This document shows positions 10,701 to 21,600 of a stretch of DNA of 64,000 nucleotides, one piece after another (position 1 is the stretch's first letter; every line of letters starts with the position of its first letter). The notes under the pieces are model-generated. The model was not told the origin of the DNA. It saw nothing but the letters and a program-made list of their open reading frames with translations, and ran no database searches. Origin of the DNA: Calliopum simillimum (lineage: Eukaryota > Arthropoda > Insecta > Diptera > Lauxaniidae); contig OX638370.1 in NCBI GenBank assembly GCA_951812925.1, positions 7,402,001-7,466,000 on the forward strand, written 5' to 3'. The translations under genes and the position numbers were made by a program.

Positions 10701-13636
10701 TCCCTACTCTTTTTGTTGCAAAAATTAATTCATAAAACCTAAAAACTTTAAGTAAAGCGTGAAGAAAAACACTAAGAAATTCATTGAGTAATTTACTGTT
10801 TTTGTTGCTGTTGATGATGAGCCTACAAAATGCAGCACAATAATACTCGTAACAAACTGAACAAGTGAATTAAGAGCAGAGCATTGTCATAGTCATGCAT
10901 AAAATGTTAATTTCCTCTAATTATGAGTTGCAAAGTTGTGAGAGATATAAAACGTACAAAAATTTTACAACAATGTACTGCCTGAAGAGGGGCGAAATTA
11001 AATTGTAAATAAAAGGAAAACTAGTGGGTGGCTAAACCCCCAGCTAACACTGTTAGCTCATTACGTACAAACCCTTGAGACCATTTAAAATATGCACTCC
11101 ACTGCATTTTGTTATAAATACAAACGTACCAGACTTTAATTAATCTTGACGTTATGCTTTTTGGCTTCTTTGCTAGTCATTTTTTCGATCTATCAAACAT
11201 TTTTGCTTTAAATGCAGACGCTCAGGTTATCATGTGGCTTATAATCTTAGTTGGGATTAACCTGCTACAGTTTATCTCATCTTCTTCAACCGACGTCTTC
11301 GTCTACTTGCGCTGTTTGAGTTGAACGTGTGCTGCTTGATTGCGATCTAGATTTTCAATTATGATTTATGCGTTTTTAGCCATTATGGCAAAATGTTAAT
11401 GCATTCATGAAAATTTTCGTAGTTTTTTTTTTAGTGCACAATTAATTGTCTTTTAGTAAAGTTTGCTGTAATTTGTTAGAAATGCTAATTGAAGGCCTCT
11501 TGCTGAGCAATAAATAGTATGCACAGATTTTGCAATGATGCTTTATGTTATGCTAAAGTGTGCAACTGGTTGTGTTAAAACGCTGCAGGTGGGATTTCAT
11601 CAAGTACTTAAATTAGAAATAGTTGGTTTTTGGCAGTGCCAACTTGTCATGATTGTGATGATAGCAAAAATTTTTAAGCGAAAATGAAAAAAAATTTAAA
11701 GTGATTGAAGGTAGTAGTTATAATTGGTTTAAGTAAAGTGATTAATTAGAATTGAAAGTAATTGTAAGCAGTTGAAAGTAATTGAAAGTAGTTGAAAGTA
11801 ATTGGAAGTAGTTGAAAGTAATTGAAAGTAATTGCAAGTAGTTTTAAGTGTTTAGTTGAGAGTTACTGAAGTTAGTTAAAAGTAATTAACAGTAATTAAA
11901 AGGAATTGAAAGTAGTTGAAAGTAATTGAAAGTAGTTTAAAGTGGGTAGTTGAGAGTTACTAAAAGTAATTGAAAGTTATTTAAAGTAGTTGAAACTTAT
12001 TGAAAGTAATTGAAAGTGATTGAAACTAGTTGAAAGTGGTAGTGATTGAAGGAAGTTCAAAGTGATTGAAAGTTTTTTAAAGTGATTGAAAGTAGTTGAA
12101 AGTGATTGAAAGCAGCTGAAACTAATTGAAAGTAGTTGAAACTGATTGAAAATAGTTGAAACTGATAGAAAGTGATTGAAAGTAATGTGTTGAGCATGAA
12201 TAAAAGTTAGTGAAGATTAGTTCACCAATTAGTTAACTAAAATGTTGACAAGAGTTTAACTAACGATTCATTTTCAAACTGTTTTGGTAAATAAAACATT
12301 AAACAACAAAAAAATATTGCAGCACGGGTCATTTTTTTATGTTGTAGATTACAAAATATGCTCAATATTTTGTTCAATTTGAAAGTATTCAATTGATTGA
12401 GAAAAATTTAATGTGACTGAAAGTAATTCAAAGTGATATAAAATTAATAAAGTGATTGAAAGTATTTGAATGAATTTACAAATAATTAAAGCTGGAAAGT
12501 GGATTAAAAAATGGTTTGGTCTTACAAAACGTAAAAATGTTCAAGAAGGGAAAAGGGCTAGAATTTAAAATGACTGAAAATTTTTAAGAGTGGTTGAATG
12601 TGCTTAACAATTATGAAAAAAATTGAAGGCAGTTGAAAGTAGTTGAAGGAGGTTAAAAGTAACTATTTAAGAGAAAATTACATACTTTGATATCAGACCA
12701 TATGCGTAACAAATAAGAAGTAACATATGCTTTATGTCAATGATAAGCAGGTCCACGTTGGGCGCCAAATGTAAAGGGGTAAATCTCTTAGTTTACTATT
12801 TAATTAAATTTATACAAGTATATCAGCGGTTGTTCAGTTCAATTTGACAGACAAGCAAATTCAACCAGAAATTTACCTTTTTTTTACAATACAACTTATA
12901 ACTAAATCATTCTCTCTTACTTCAATTTCAGTGCTTTGCAACGATAGCTCTCTTAGCCTTTGTCGCCGTACTTGTTCATGCCGAACCACCTGTACCGCAA
13001 AGTCAATATTTACCGCCCAATCAGCAAGCACAACAACCCTCCAATAACTACTTGCCTCCAACGCAATCCTATCAAACACCCAGCAATAATTATCTGCCTC
13101 CTCAACGCAGTCAACAACAGCCTTTGCAACAGCCAGGCGCAACATATGGCGCACCACAGCAACAACCATCGAATAGCTATGGCGCACCAGCAGTAACAGG
13201 CGCTATTTTCCCCAAGCAACAAGGTGGTGGCGGTGGACAACAAGGTGGCTATGGCGGCGGCGGTAACAATGGCTACGGCAATCGTGCTGAAGAAAATTAC
13301 GGTCCAGCAAAATATGAATTCAAATATGACGTACAAGATTATGAATCTGGCAATGATTTTGGTCATATGGAATCACGTGATGGTGACTACACTGTCGGAC
13401 GTTATTATGTGCTTTTGCCCGATGGACGCAAACAAATCGTTGATTACGAGGCCGATCAGAATGGTTATCGCCCAACTATTACATATGAACAAACTCAAAA
13501 TGGCGGTGGTGGTGCCGGCGGTGCTGGTGGACGTGGTGGTGGACAATATGGTGGTGGCCAACAGGGTGGTGCTGGTGGCGGTGCTGGTGGTTATGATAGT
13601 AATGCTCAGAGCAATAAATTTGGCGGTTATCAATAG
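4733..13636 (+). CDS. Pro-resilin-like cuticular protein (RR-2 chitin-binding)
   Basis: Two exons: 4733-4738 (Met-Lys only, then GTAGAT) and 12932-13636 (after TTCAATTTCAG); phase 0, 236 aa. The spliced start gives a good signal peptide, MKCFATIALLAFVAVLVHA, so the protein is secreted to the cuticle. Next come proline/glutamine repeats (NNYLPP, YGAP; residues about 25-90), a Gly-rich stretch, and a Rebers-Riddiford chitin-binding domain at about residues 115-180 (GPAKYEFKYDVQDYESG, then LLPDGRKQIVDYEADQNGY). The tail is Gly-rich. The layout and the RR wording match insect pro-resilins. A Drosophila Cpr56F-type orthologue is plausible but I could not test it. A poly(A) signal AATAAA lies at 14437-14442, implying a ~0.8 kb 3' UTR. 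The large intron carries a MITE and a Foldback-like element. Confidence 0.9.
7241..7505. mobile_element. Hairpin MITE (family A)
   Basis: Inverted arms of about 100 bp. The left arm starts AGGGTGTCAGCGTAGAACAA and includes GTGAGCCAATTTTGGCT. The right arm (about 7415-7505) is its reverse complement, with CATGGGTGTTGTAGTTCCGAG. There is no coding capacity. The same family recurs as a larger element at 14550-15537 and as a broken piece at about 29878-29936. Confidence 0.75.
9757..12505. mobile_element. Foldback-like element with tandem-repeat arms
   Basis: The left arm (9757 to about 10400) is inverted relative to the right arm (about 11700-12505). The outer ends match base for base around CAAATAATTAAAGC and GGAAAGTGGATT. 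Unique stretches also match in reverse, such as ACAAAATATGCTCAATATTT near 9900 and 12350. Each arm is built of short tandem repeats: CTTTCAATCA/CTTTCAACTA on the left and TTGAAAGTAGTTGAAAGTAA on the right. The 1.3 kb centre has no transposase. TIRs made of short tandem repeats are the hallmark of Foldback elements. ORFs across 10136-10426 are just the repeat read through. Confidence 0.75.
12751..12767 (-). other. Orphan tRNA-Lys primer-binding-site motif
   Basis: The plus strand reads CCACGTTGGGCGCCA at 12753-12767, the 3' end of an insect tRNA-Lys including CCA. Its complement is therefore a classical LTR-retrotransposon primer site. TGTAAAGGGG (12770 on) could be the edge of an LTR. No partner LTR or coding sequence is visible, so it is a fragment. 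Confidence 0.5.
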
Positions 13637-14460
13637 AGACAAAAAGAGATTTAGTGTTAAAAACAGCGCGCATAAAGAGTGTAAGGAAGCGAGAATGTTA
13701 GTTTAAGAGCAAGTTATTTTTTAATTTTAAATCTCGAGGGCCTGTGAGTTAGAGGGCCCTTGAGTTGTTGACCAAGATGATGATGATGATAATGATGATG
13801 AACTCGAACAGATTAAGGCCAGTCGTTATATAATTTTTTTTTTTTTTTTTCATACATTTTTCAATATACAAATATTTTTAGGTAATCATTTAGCATAGAA
13901 GATTCTCTTAAGTTTACGCTTCTACCCTCTCAACTCTTTCAAGCCATGACTCCAAGCATCTAATTTGCTTTTAAAATGAAACGCTATTTAGTTAAAAATT
14001 CTACTTAGTAGTTAGTAAAGGGAGCATACTCAGTATTATTCAACTGTCGCTACATTTTTCTAACTTTTTATCTCTTTCTCTATCTATCTGTCTATCCTTC
14101 TTACTCTTTTTTGTATTTCCGTCATTTGCACCATTATTGCCACTACCATTTTTTCACTCAAAACCATCCAACACTTGCCAAGTAAAGGTTTTCTTGCCGT
14201 CACCAACTGCCATAGGAAATTTTGAGCAACGACATGAAAACTCTTTATTATTGACTTGAGTTATTGAGTTTATTGTTCTATGTATTATTTGTATTTTTGG
14301 TAGCAATTAAGCACTACATTTTTTTGTATATTTCAAAAACAAAACACACACGTAAATCATACACACACCAACACATCATTGCATTAAATGTTAAATAATT
14401 TAAAAAAAAAGTATTGTAAAAATAATAATTTTATGAAATAAATACGAACGATGCATTTTT
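13637..14460 (+). other. 3' UTR and downstream flank of the cuticular gene
   Basis: No gene. It holds a GATGAT microsatellite (about 13775-13800), a T-run, and the AATAAA signal at 14437-14442 followed by T/A-rich sequence. Confidence 0.6.
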
Positions 14461-14549
14461 GTATAAAACAAAGTTAAATCGATTGCATTTTTATTAAATT
14501 TTGTAAAAAACTTTTCAGAATTCAAACAAGTGTTATTTAAAAATATCAC

Positions 14550-15537
14550 TCAGAATAAAAGTGAGCCAATTTTGGCTCGCTTACATCAAACATAATATTT
14601 CAATATTTTTCAAATTTCGCAGAGTTACAACACCCAAGGAAAATTTGTTTTCTTTTTAAATACCCAAGATACTAATTGTCTACACTGTTTACGCAGGAAT
14701 ACGCATAAGCTCCCAAAAACCGGGTTTAATGTCCAGCGATTGGCAACGCGAATTGTACCCATAGAAAATTCTTCAATTCATGCCGCCATCTCTCTCACTT
14801 TCATGCGTATGCGTTGATTACGTCAAACTCATGAGCTTTTGTCGTCCGTTTTTCCATCGTGCTTAGCAGCGGCCGCCGAAAATTTCAATTATAATTCTTT
14901 TTAATATTAAATTTGTTTAAAACTTAAAATAACTTACATACTTAAAACTAAATTAAAAACGTTCAATAAATTATAACGTAAAAATAAATTCAAAAGTTAG
15001 TTTTTCTCTTTGGAAAGAAGATACCTGGGGAACATTCGTTATGTGCGTTGTACTTTTGGGAATATCATAGCCAACGAGTGTTTGTGATCAAGGAAGACAT
15101 CAGCAGCATCATCCTGGTGGTCATTAGCATCGCTCCAGCGGTCATACATCGTCACAGCCCCCATCGTCAAAAGCTGCAGTCCACGTGCCAGCCGTCCTCA
15201 GTCGACGTCGGCAGCAGCCACTTTATACAGCAAACAAACTACGAAAAGGTATTTCTTTCATATCAAATATATTCGGCGCCCGCTAAATAAACAAAAAAAA
15301 AAAGAGTTCAGTCACCGGCTGAACAACACAACCAACATAATCCTAAAATTGATAATCCAATATTTCTAGTTCGATAAAAAAAAAACACAAATTGCACATT
15401 CTGGTGTGTAGGTATTAGAAAAAAAAATCAATTTTTGCGTGGGTATTGTAATTTGCAGAAATTTGAAAATTATTGCAATATTGTGTTTGTTGTAGACGAG
15501 CCAACTTTTATTCTACGCTAACACCCTCGATCTAAAG
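14550..15537. mobile_element. ~1 kb TIR element of MITE family A with GC-richer cargo
   Basis: The left TIR (about 14550-14650, AGAATAAAAGTGAGCCAATT) and right TIR (about 15400-15537, ending CGCTAACACCCT) are reverse complements of each other. They belong to the same family as the 265-bp element at 7241. The interior (14660-15390) is unlike that short copy: it includes a GC-richer patch at about 15040-15260 and the stretch GCTTAGCAGCGGCCGCCG near 14860. No transposase is seen. Confidence 0.65.
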
Positions 15538-15980
15538 ATCTTATTTCGTATACGATTGGATCAAAAGTTGTTGATGGATCAGGTTCTGAGATATTTGGGG
15601 AATTAATGTCAGTGCATCTTCGGTCATGAAAATACTCGTAGTCAAGAATTTAACTCCTGGCTAAGAAGGGCGTATCCAAATTATTAATTATACCTCAACC
15701 TATATGGTATTCGGGAATTGCTCCAGATCCTTAAGGGCATAAAATGTTTCTTGTCTTAACACTGCAGAAAATGTATTCCTGAATAACGAAAGACGAAATT
15801 TTTGCTATTTCAAAACAGAAACAATCTCAGAGGTTAGGAAATCAAAGTGGATTTTGTAATTTACTTCAATAAAAATATTCTATTCAGAAATATCAGGACT
15901 TTCTATATCCAGCAGAGTTTAATCGATAAAGTGTACTTCATTTTCTGAACTCTTCTTTAGAACTAAAAAATATTAAAACG

Positions 15981-16605
15981 TTAGAAAATGCTTAGTATAT
16001 AGCCCCGAGTTAATGCACTAAGCTGGGTTGGTTTAAAGGAAAAGAAAAAAAAACTAGATTTTAGGGAGATGTATGAAGGAGTGTCGGTGAAAATTTTTCT
16101 TGAAATAACCGTAAAGAGATTATTCCAAAATTTAATAAAGATCGAAATGCATATGATGTATGTTTTATTTTTAGGTTCCGAACTGAAAGGATCAGCTATA
16201 TTCAGATCACTATGAATAGTATCATTTGAGATAAACCATGGAGCGTTTAAAATCAGACGCAATGTTTTTGATTGAAATCTTTGTAAAATTTCAATGTTGA
16301 ATTTACTGCACGTACCCCAAAGTTGGATCCCGTTGTATTTCCTTAACTTAATTCCGAACTTGGTCCAAGCAACCAGTAAAGGCATTTGACTTTAATGTTT
16401 AATGACTCTTGTTTTTTCATAACATGATTTTTCCTTCGATTATGTGAAACCTCAGATACTTGGCACAATTATTTTTGGGGATGTCGGAACTATTTATTTT
16501 CCGTAGAGTGAAAGTAGCGTGTACTGACTTTTCGTTATTAATTTTGATATTCCATTTCTTAAAGAGTTTGTTGCACACGATAACTTGCTTGTATTGATGA
16601 GACAC
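15981..16605 (-). pseudogene. Jockey-clade non-LTR retrotransposon RT fragment
   Basis: Two minus-strand fragments match the C-terminal part of Jockey-type reverse transcriptases. The upstream one (16605-16417) reads KKWNIKINNEKSVHATFTLR and AKYLRFHI. The downstream one (16385-15981) reads KYNGIQLWGTCSKFNIEILQ, RFQSKTLRLILNAPWFISN and DTIHSDLNI. They are in different frames with stops between, so the copy is a dead relic. The RT catalytic core upstream is missing. Confidence 0.8.
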
Positions 16606-19060
16606 TTTAAAGTAGGAGAGGGGGGATAATCTCTTCGTCTTCTACAGTAATCTGACGATCAAAGGAAGAACCGACATAATGGGTGTTATTCTTGATTCTG
16701 TTACGCGCTATCGGAAAGCATTTTCCGCGCGGAAGCAAATTTTTCTATTATTGATTCAGAGGGGAAAGTAAGCTAAATAAGTTTTAAGTACAATTTTAAA
16801 CACTTTTTACAACTAGACAATAGTAAGTTTTGTTAAAAATTACAAAATTTATTTTTAAACTAAAACTCAAAATTTATAGAACAAACAAACTTAATTTTAT
16901 TGAATTCAATAACGGAAGCAATTCATCTTAATTCTGGGTAACGTTGACGTTTACTAGCATAGGACTCCATTTCCATTAAAATATATTTAAATGCCATTTT
17001 ATTTAGGCGAAAATTTCGTTGAAAGCTGCAAATTAAGAAAATTCTTTCAATTAAGGAAGCGCATGTCACAAATTTACATGTTCCAATGCACTCTGAGTCC
17101 CTCAGCTGAAATATGTCCCCGGAATATTTTTCTTTCTATCCTAAGGTCCACGCAATCGTCGCTGTCGCTATCACTATCGAAAAATGCTAATGTACGTTTA
17201 CCGCCAGAATTAAGAATAGTAATTTTCATATCGAGTGATATTTCTTTCCGCGAACGCAACCAATTATAGCAGCCACAGTGCCACATTCCATCAAATGCTT
17301 TTAAAACATAGAAAATTCTTCTTCCGCACAAACTATGGCTAGCCTAAATTCTACTTATAAGGATGGTGTTATTCCAGGCCAAATTTTAATACGTCTTTTG
17401 AATGAATTTGGAAATCTGTAGGTATATAAACGGCTCTAAATCGGTTATTATTAAGTTTTAAGCGTGCTGTTTTCAAATGATAGCTACATATTAGTTAAAT
17501 TTCTAGAGCAAACAATTTCTTCACAAGTTTTCCGCTCTGAAGTTTCTCACATCTTTAATTTCAAAACACTTTATGCAATCATTGAAGTAACAATAGAATT
17601 TTTAAACTTTTTAGCAGGCATTGAGTACAAATTGCAAACCAAATAATCTTCAAGTATAAATTTTTCTGCTGAAGTTAAATATAATTAAAGCCCTCTAAGC
17701 GTTCTTGCTAATAACATAATTTAATTTTTTATAATTTTCATATTAAAATCTGTTCTAAATACAAAATAATATTCAATAATAAACTGTCAATTATATAGAT
17801 TTGAACTATAATTTTCATTATCTACTCGCACATTACCATGAAAAATAATGTAATTATTATGTAAAAGCGCACTCTACTGCGAAATAATTTTTTGGACGAA
17901 ATCAAATCGTCAAACATAACAAAATTTATATCAAAAAACAAGCAAACACAGTCAGTTAGACAAACAGACGGACGGACAGACAGACAGAAAATAACTATGT
18001 TGCAATTGCTTCTTGAAGTGTTCGATTTGGAAATTACCATTACCATTAGAGAGGCTTGAAGTCTTAAGTTTTTGTTTTATATTTTTTGGACACTTCTACA
18101 AAAGTTACATTTATTTTTATATAAATACATACATATATAAAGGTAAATTTTTTTAAATTATATACATAGCTGTTTTTGTAAGTTTATGAAATCACCATTT
18201 AGTTGATTTTTTGTTTTCCTACCTCTTGGTGGTGCTTGGTGAGCATTTGGCATTTAAGTTGGTCACGCAGTTGCTGTTGCTTTTGTTGGATAGATGGGAT
18301 GATGATTCGTTACACTTGTACCTTGGCTATGATCCAAATTAATGTCAATTTAAGTGTCATCGATAGTAATAAAAATAAATGACATGATGGTAAATGGAGG
18401 GTTGGTGGGCGATAGCCAACATACTACAAGTGCATGCTCTCTTTCTCCTTATTGTGTAGAGTGTAAGTTGACAGGCAATACCATTCCATTTTGTGGGTTG
18501 CCCCCACTAACAGGTGCTCTCAATCGAATAGTAAGTGAACGCGTTTTAAGATGGTTAACTATTTAAAGTAAGATGTTTCTTTTATGTTACATTGCTCAGT
18601 GGCATTCCAGTGGTAAAATGTATTATGTTGTTACTTTTAATCAGATCAGAGCAGACATGTGTAAAAGAAAAGATTAAAATCTTCGTTTCGTTATGTAAGT
18701 TACAAAGTGTGTTTCCACATATACCATAGCAAGTACTTATTGAATTCGCCCGAAGTTAAGTATGGTAATTAATTAAGGCCTCTTTTGTGATCGTTTTGTA
18801 ACTAAGCAACAAATAGTTGGTAATATCATTGAGGGCGGCAAAGTATTAGTTTTTTTGTTTTTATTCATATAAAGTTGCTATTCGAAGTACTCCTCCACAA
18901 AGAGAATCACTTAATTTTGTTAGAAAATTCTATGTTATTGTGGAATTAAGAACCTAGGGTAATTAACCGAATGCAGGACCACGAACTATTCGAAAACTAG
19001 TTTGCAAACTACTCCATGGGAGAATTTCTATTTACGTTTTACATCATTTGTCGTTGGGCG
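16606..19060. other. Gene-free AT-rich stretch
   Basis: No gene recognised. ORFs at 17066-17331 show no family features. A GACA/GACG microsatellite at about 17962-17989 is the only distinct structure. Confidence 0.5.
17962..17989. repeat. (GACA/GACG)n microsatellite
   Basis: Short run of CAGA/CGGA tetramers. It resembles the proto-microsatellite of mini-me elements (compare 22270-22315) but lacks the adjacent core and TA run. Confidence 0.7.
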
Positions 19061-19063
19061 TAA

Positions 19064-19140
19064 CTAATTGTCTCCATATGCATTACAATCGGACCAGAAA
19101 AAGGTCAATTGTCTCCTTATGCATTACATTCGGACCAAAG
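19064..19140. repeat. Two tandem copies of a ~38-bp unit
   Basis: AATTGTCTCC, TATGCATTACA and TCGGACCA occur twice in tandem. A reverse copy of the end motif (GAGACAATTGAC) near 19430 suggests a decayed hairpin element over about 19064-19440. Confidence 0.5.
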
Positions 19141-19790
19141 AAAGTACAATTTTTTTTTATTTTATTTATACTAAATTTCAACAAATTTAATTTGAAATTC
19201 AAATTTTACACAAAAATTTCAAAAGGTTTCATAGCCGAATGTGCTAAAGAGTTTGTTATATATTTCCGAGCAATTTATTCCGGCTTCGAATCTCAGTGGA
19301 TATGAACATTTTTTTTATTAATTTTTCACAATTTTATACGATCTGCCAAACAGTACGTAGTCAGTAATGTTATGAGTATAATCGATACACAATTGGACCA
19401 CCAACAATAAAACTAGACCAAAGATTAGACTATTGAGACAATTGACTCCATTGCTACTACAGGGATGCTATAAATATCGATATATATACATTTGGAACTT
19501 ATCATTGTCATGTTGATTATCATGCTCACAGAGTAAGAATTTCAGGTCCATAAAGTGAGCCATACAAGTGTAACGAGTTTTGCAGTTTTTGGGTTGGGAA
19601 TTTCAAGCTTTTCAACAGTAGTTTCGAGCTGTCTGGGAAATTTTCAGCCAACCGAAGCCATAAGAATAGTCAGCGACTAAATTTTTTGACACAGGAGTTT
19701 CGAGCTAATTTTGAGCGCAAAGCTTGAGGCTGTGTTTAGGATCAAGCGAATTCGCGTCGCGCGACTCATTTGGTAGTGTTTATGATACAG

Positions 19791-19850
19791 CGATTTCGAG
19801 CGATTCCGAGCGATTCCGAGCGATTCCGAGCGATTCCGAGCGATTTAGAG
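19791..19850. repeat. Six tandem 10-bp units CGATTCCGAG
   Basis: Exact decamer register: CGATTTCGAG, four CGATTCCGAG, then CGATTTAGAG. The last unit was the target of the hAT-type insertion that follows, and the array resumes as GCGACGAG after it. Confidence 0.9.
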
Positions 19851-20476
19851 TAGGGGTCTGCACAAGACGTCTTGTTTGCGTTTTAAGACATTTCGTTTCA
19901 TGATACGTTATATTTTGTACCCGTTTTATATTTATCAAATGCTTTAGTTCAGTGTCGTGTGTAAATGTCTTGACAGAACTAGAATTTGAAAGAAAATAAA
20001 CAAATACTGTGCTAATTTGTCTTGTTTGATTTGTTTCAGTTATTTTAGTTGCATACTGTAGTAGTAGTATACACTACTAAATGCTAATGGTGTGATAAGA
20101 GTAGTTTGTCGCTCCTTCTTGTGCCTCTTTTTTGTTTACTCTCTCTCTCTCTCCCTCTGTCGCAAAAATGTATGAAAGCTACTACAATTCTGCAAGTGTT
20201 ACCATATCATAAATTTTATTGTGGTTTCTCTACTCGCACGTTATACAGTGACCTGAAGTATTTGTTTTTATAAAATAGAGTTCACTGATGTATTTTTTAG
20301 AACCAAGTTTATTTTTCACACCGATAAAACAAGACAATGTAAATAGTGTCAAAATAAAATCAGTGTACACGATGATTTGAATCTTGAATTTTTTGGATCA
20401 AATGCATCAGTTCAGTGTAAAATGTGGGTGTAAAAAAAAGTACACTTTATTTCAAGATGTCTTGTGCAGACCCCTA
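19851..20476. mobile_element. hAT-type MITE, 626 bp
   Basis: Terminal inverted repeats TAGGGGTCTGCACAAGACGT (left) and its reverse complement ending GCAGACCCCTA (right). Perfect 8-bp target duplications ATTTAGAG lie at 19843-19850 and 20477-20484. An 8-bp duplication with TAGGG ends is the hAT signature. There is no transposase; the interior contains a CTCTCT run near 20140. Confidence 0.85.
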
Positions 20477-20484
20477 ATTTAGAG

Positions 20485-21500
20485 CGACGAGAATTACCCC
20501 CAAAAATTTTTGAAACAGAGTAGTGAATCGCTCAACTTTTATTTAAAATAACTATTTTTATTACATGTTTAAGGCATTATTCTAAAGTTTTTTTGTGCCT
20601 AATTTAAAGGACCAAGGAATTTTGGCTGATCTTGGAATATCTACCAGTCACTGTCACTGCCTATTATGGTAGAACAAGATGTAAAACACTTGAACCAATG
20701 TTTTACAAAAATCTTGAAGAGCTATCTAAGGTCTCTTCTTAGTTATCATAAACTTAAAAAGCCCAAAATTCTTCTTTTATCCACCGTGTAGGTACTTAAT
20801 ATGCTTGTAACATTGTAAATCAAATTTAAAACAAACAATGGGTAGCGTTTAATAAATTAATGCCTCAGACATAAGTAGTTAAAATATAACAACAAAACAA
20901 AACAATAAAACAAAGATACAAGCAAATTAAATCAAATCCGCCCAGGCAACACCTTCCGAAAAAAACGTGACCGAAACAAGCAAAAAAAAGCGACTACATT
21001 TAGCTGCAGCCAGACATAAATTGAAGTAGCCGCTTATAACATTGACCCATTCCACTGTAAAACAAGCGCGCATGCGCTGTGTTGCATTGTTAAGAGTATG
21101 ATTGATAATGTTGTTGTTTTAATAAAGCACTGAGAGAATCGCAAATAACTCGAAATAATCGAAAATAAATGCCAAAATAATTGTTATTATTGATTGATAT
21201 GAGTCTTCAAGATTTTGGGAGAGCTTTTTTTTATAGTAAATAACGTGACACTAATGACTGTGACAATCATGACTTTTTTTCCGTGCTGTTGCAAGAAAAT
21301 TTTAAAATTTATATTAATATAGATGATAAGCATTTGAAAGATCATATGAAATTAATTAAAATTTCTTGTTTACTGAATATTTGTATTACGTACATGTTTT
21401 AACGTCGCTACGTGATACTTATGACAATTATTCAACAACCAGAACATAATTTTTCTGTCTGCAAGATATAATTATTTAACAACATTCTTCCATTTCATCA
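20485..21500. other. Gene-free stretch
   Basis: Nothing recognisable beyond AT-rich sequence. No supported ORF on either strand. Confidence 0.5.
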
Positions 21501-21600
21501 AAATTTTTTGACTCTTAGAATTTTTAAATTTATTTTTTGACTCTTTCAACATTTTTGGACTGTTAAGTTTTTTGACTTAAGCAAAATTTTTCGACATTGT

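Larger units (their letters stand above)
4739..12931 (+). other. 8.2 kb first intron of the cuticular gene
   Basis: AT-rich intron between the 6-nt first coding exon and the main exon. It contains the 7241-7505 hairpin MITE, the 9757-12505 Foldback-like element and a stray tRNA-Lys primer-site motif at 12751-12767. Part of 6270-6600 looks like old dispersed repeat (phrases such as GAGATTTGGTACA), similar to 34890-35480. Nothing else is recognisable, and no ORF in it is convincing. Confidence 0.7.

Noticed and set aside
9757..12505. CRISPR-like array or coding ORFs in the CTTTCAATCA repeats
   Set aside because: The units are contiguous with no spacers, the context is a fly genome, and the ORFs at 10136-10426 simply read the repeat.
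12873..13706. Other-frame and antisense ORFs over the cuticular exon
   Set aside because: They are shadows of the repetitive Gly/Gln codons of the true frame.
17066..17331. 85-codon minus-strand ORF as a gene fragment
   Set aside because: I could not tie any stretch to a known domain or element; kept only as unannotated sequence.
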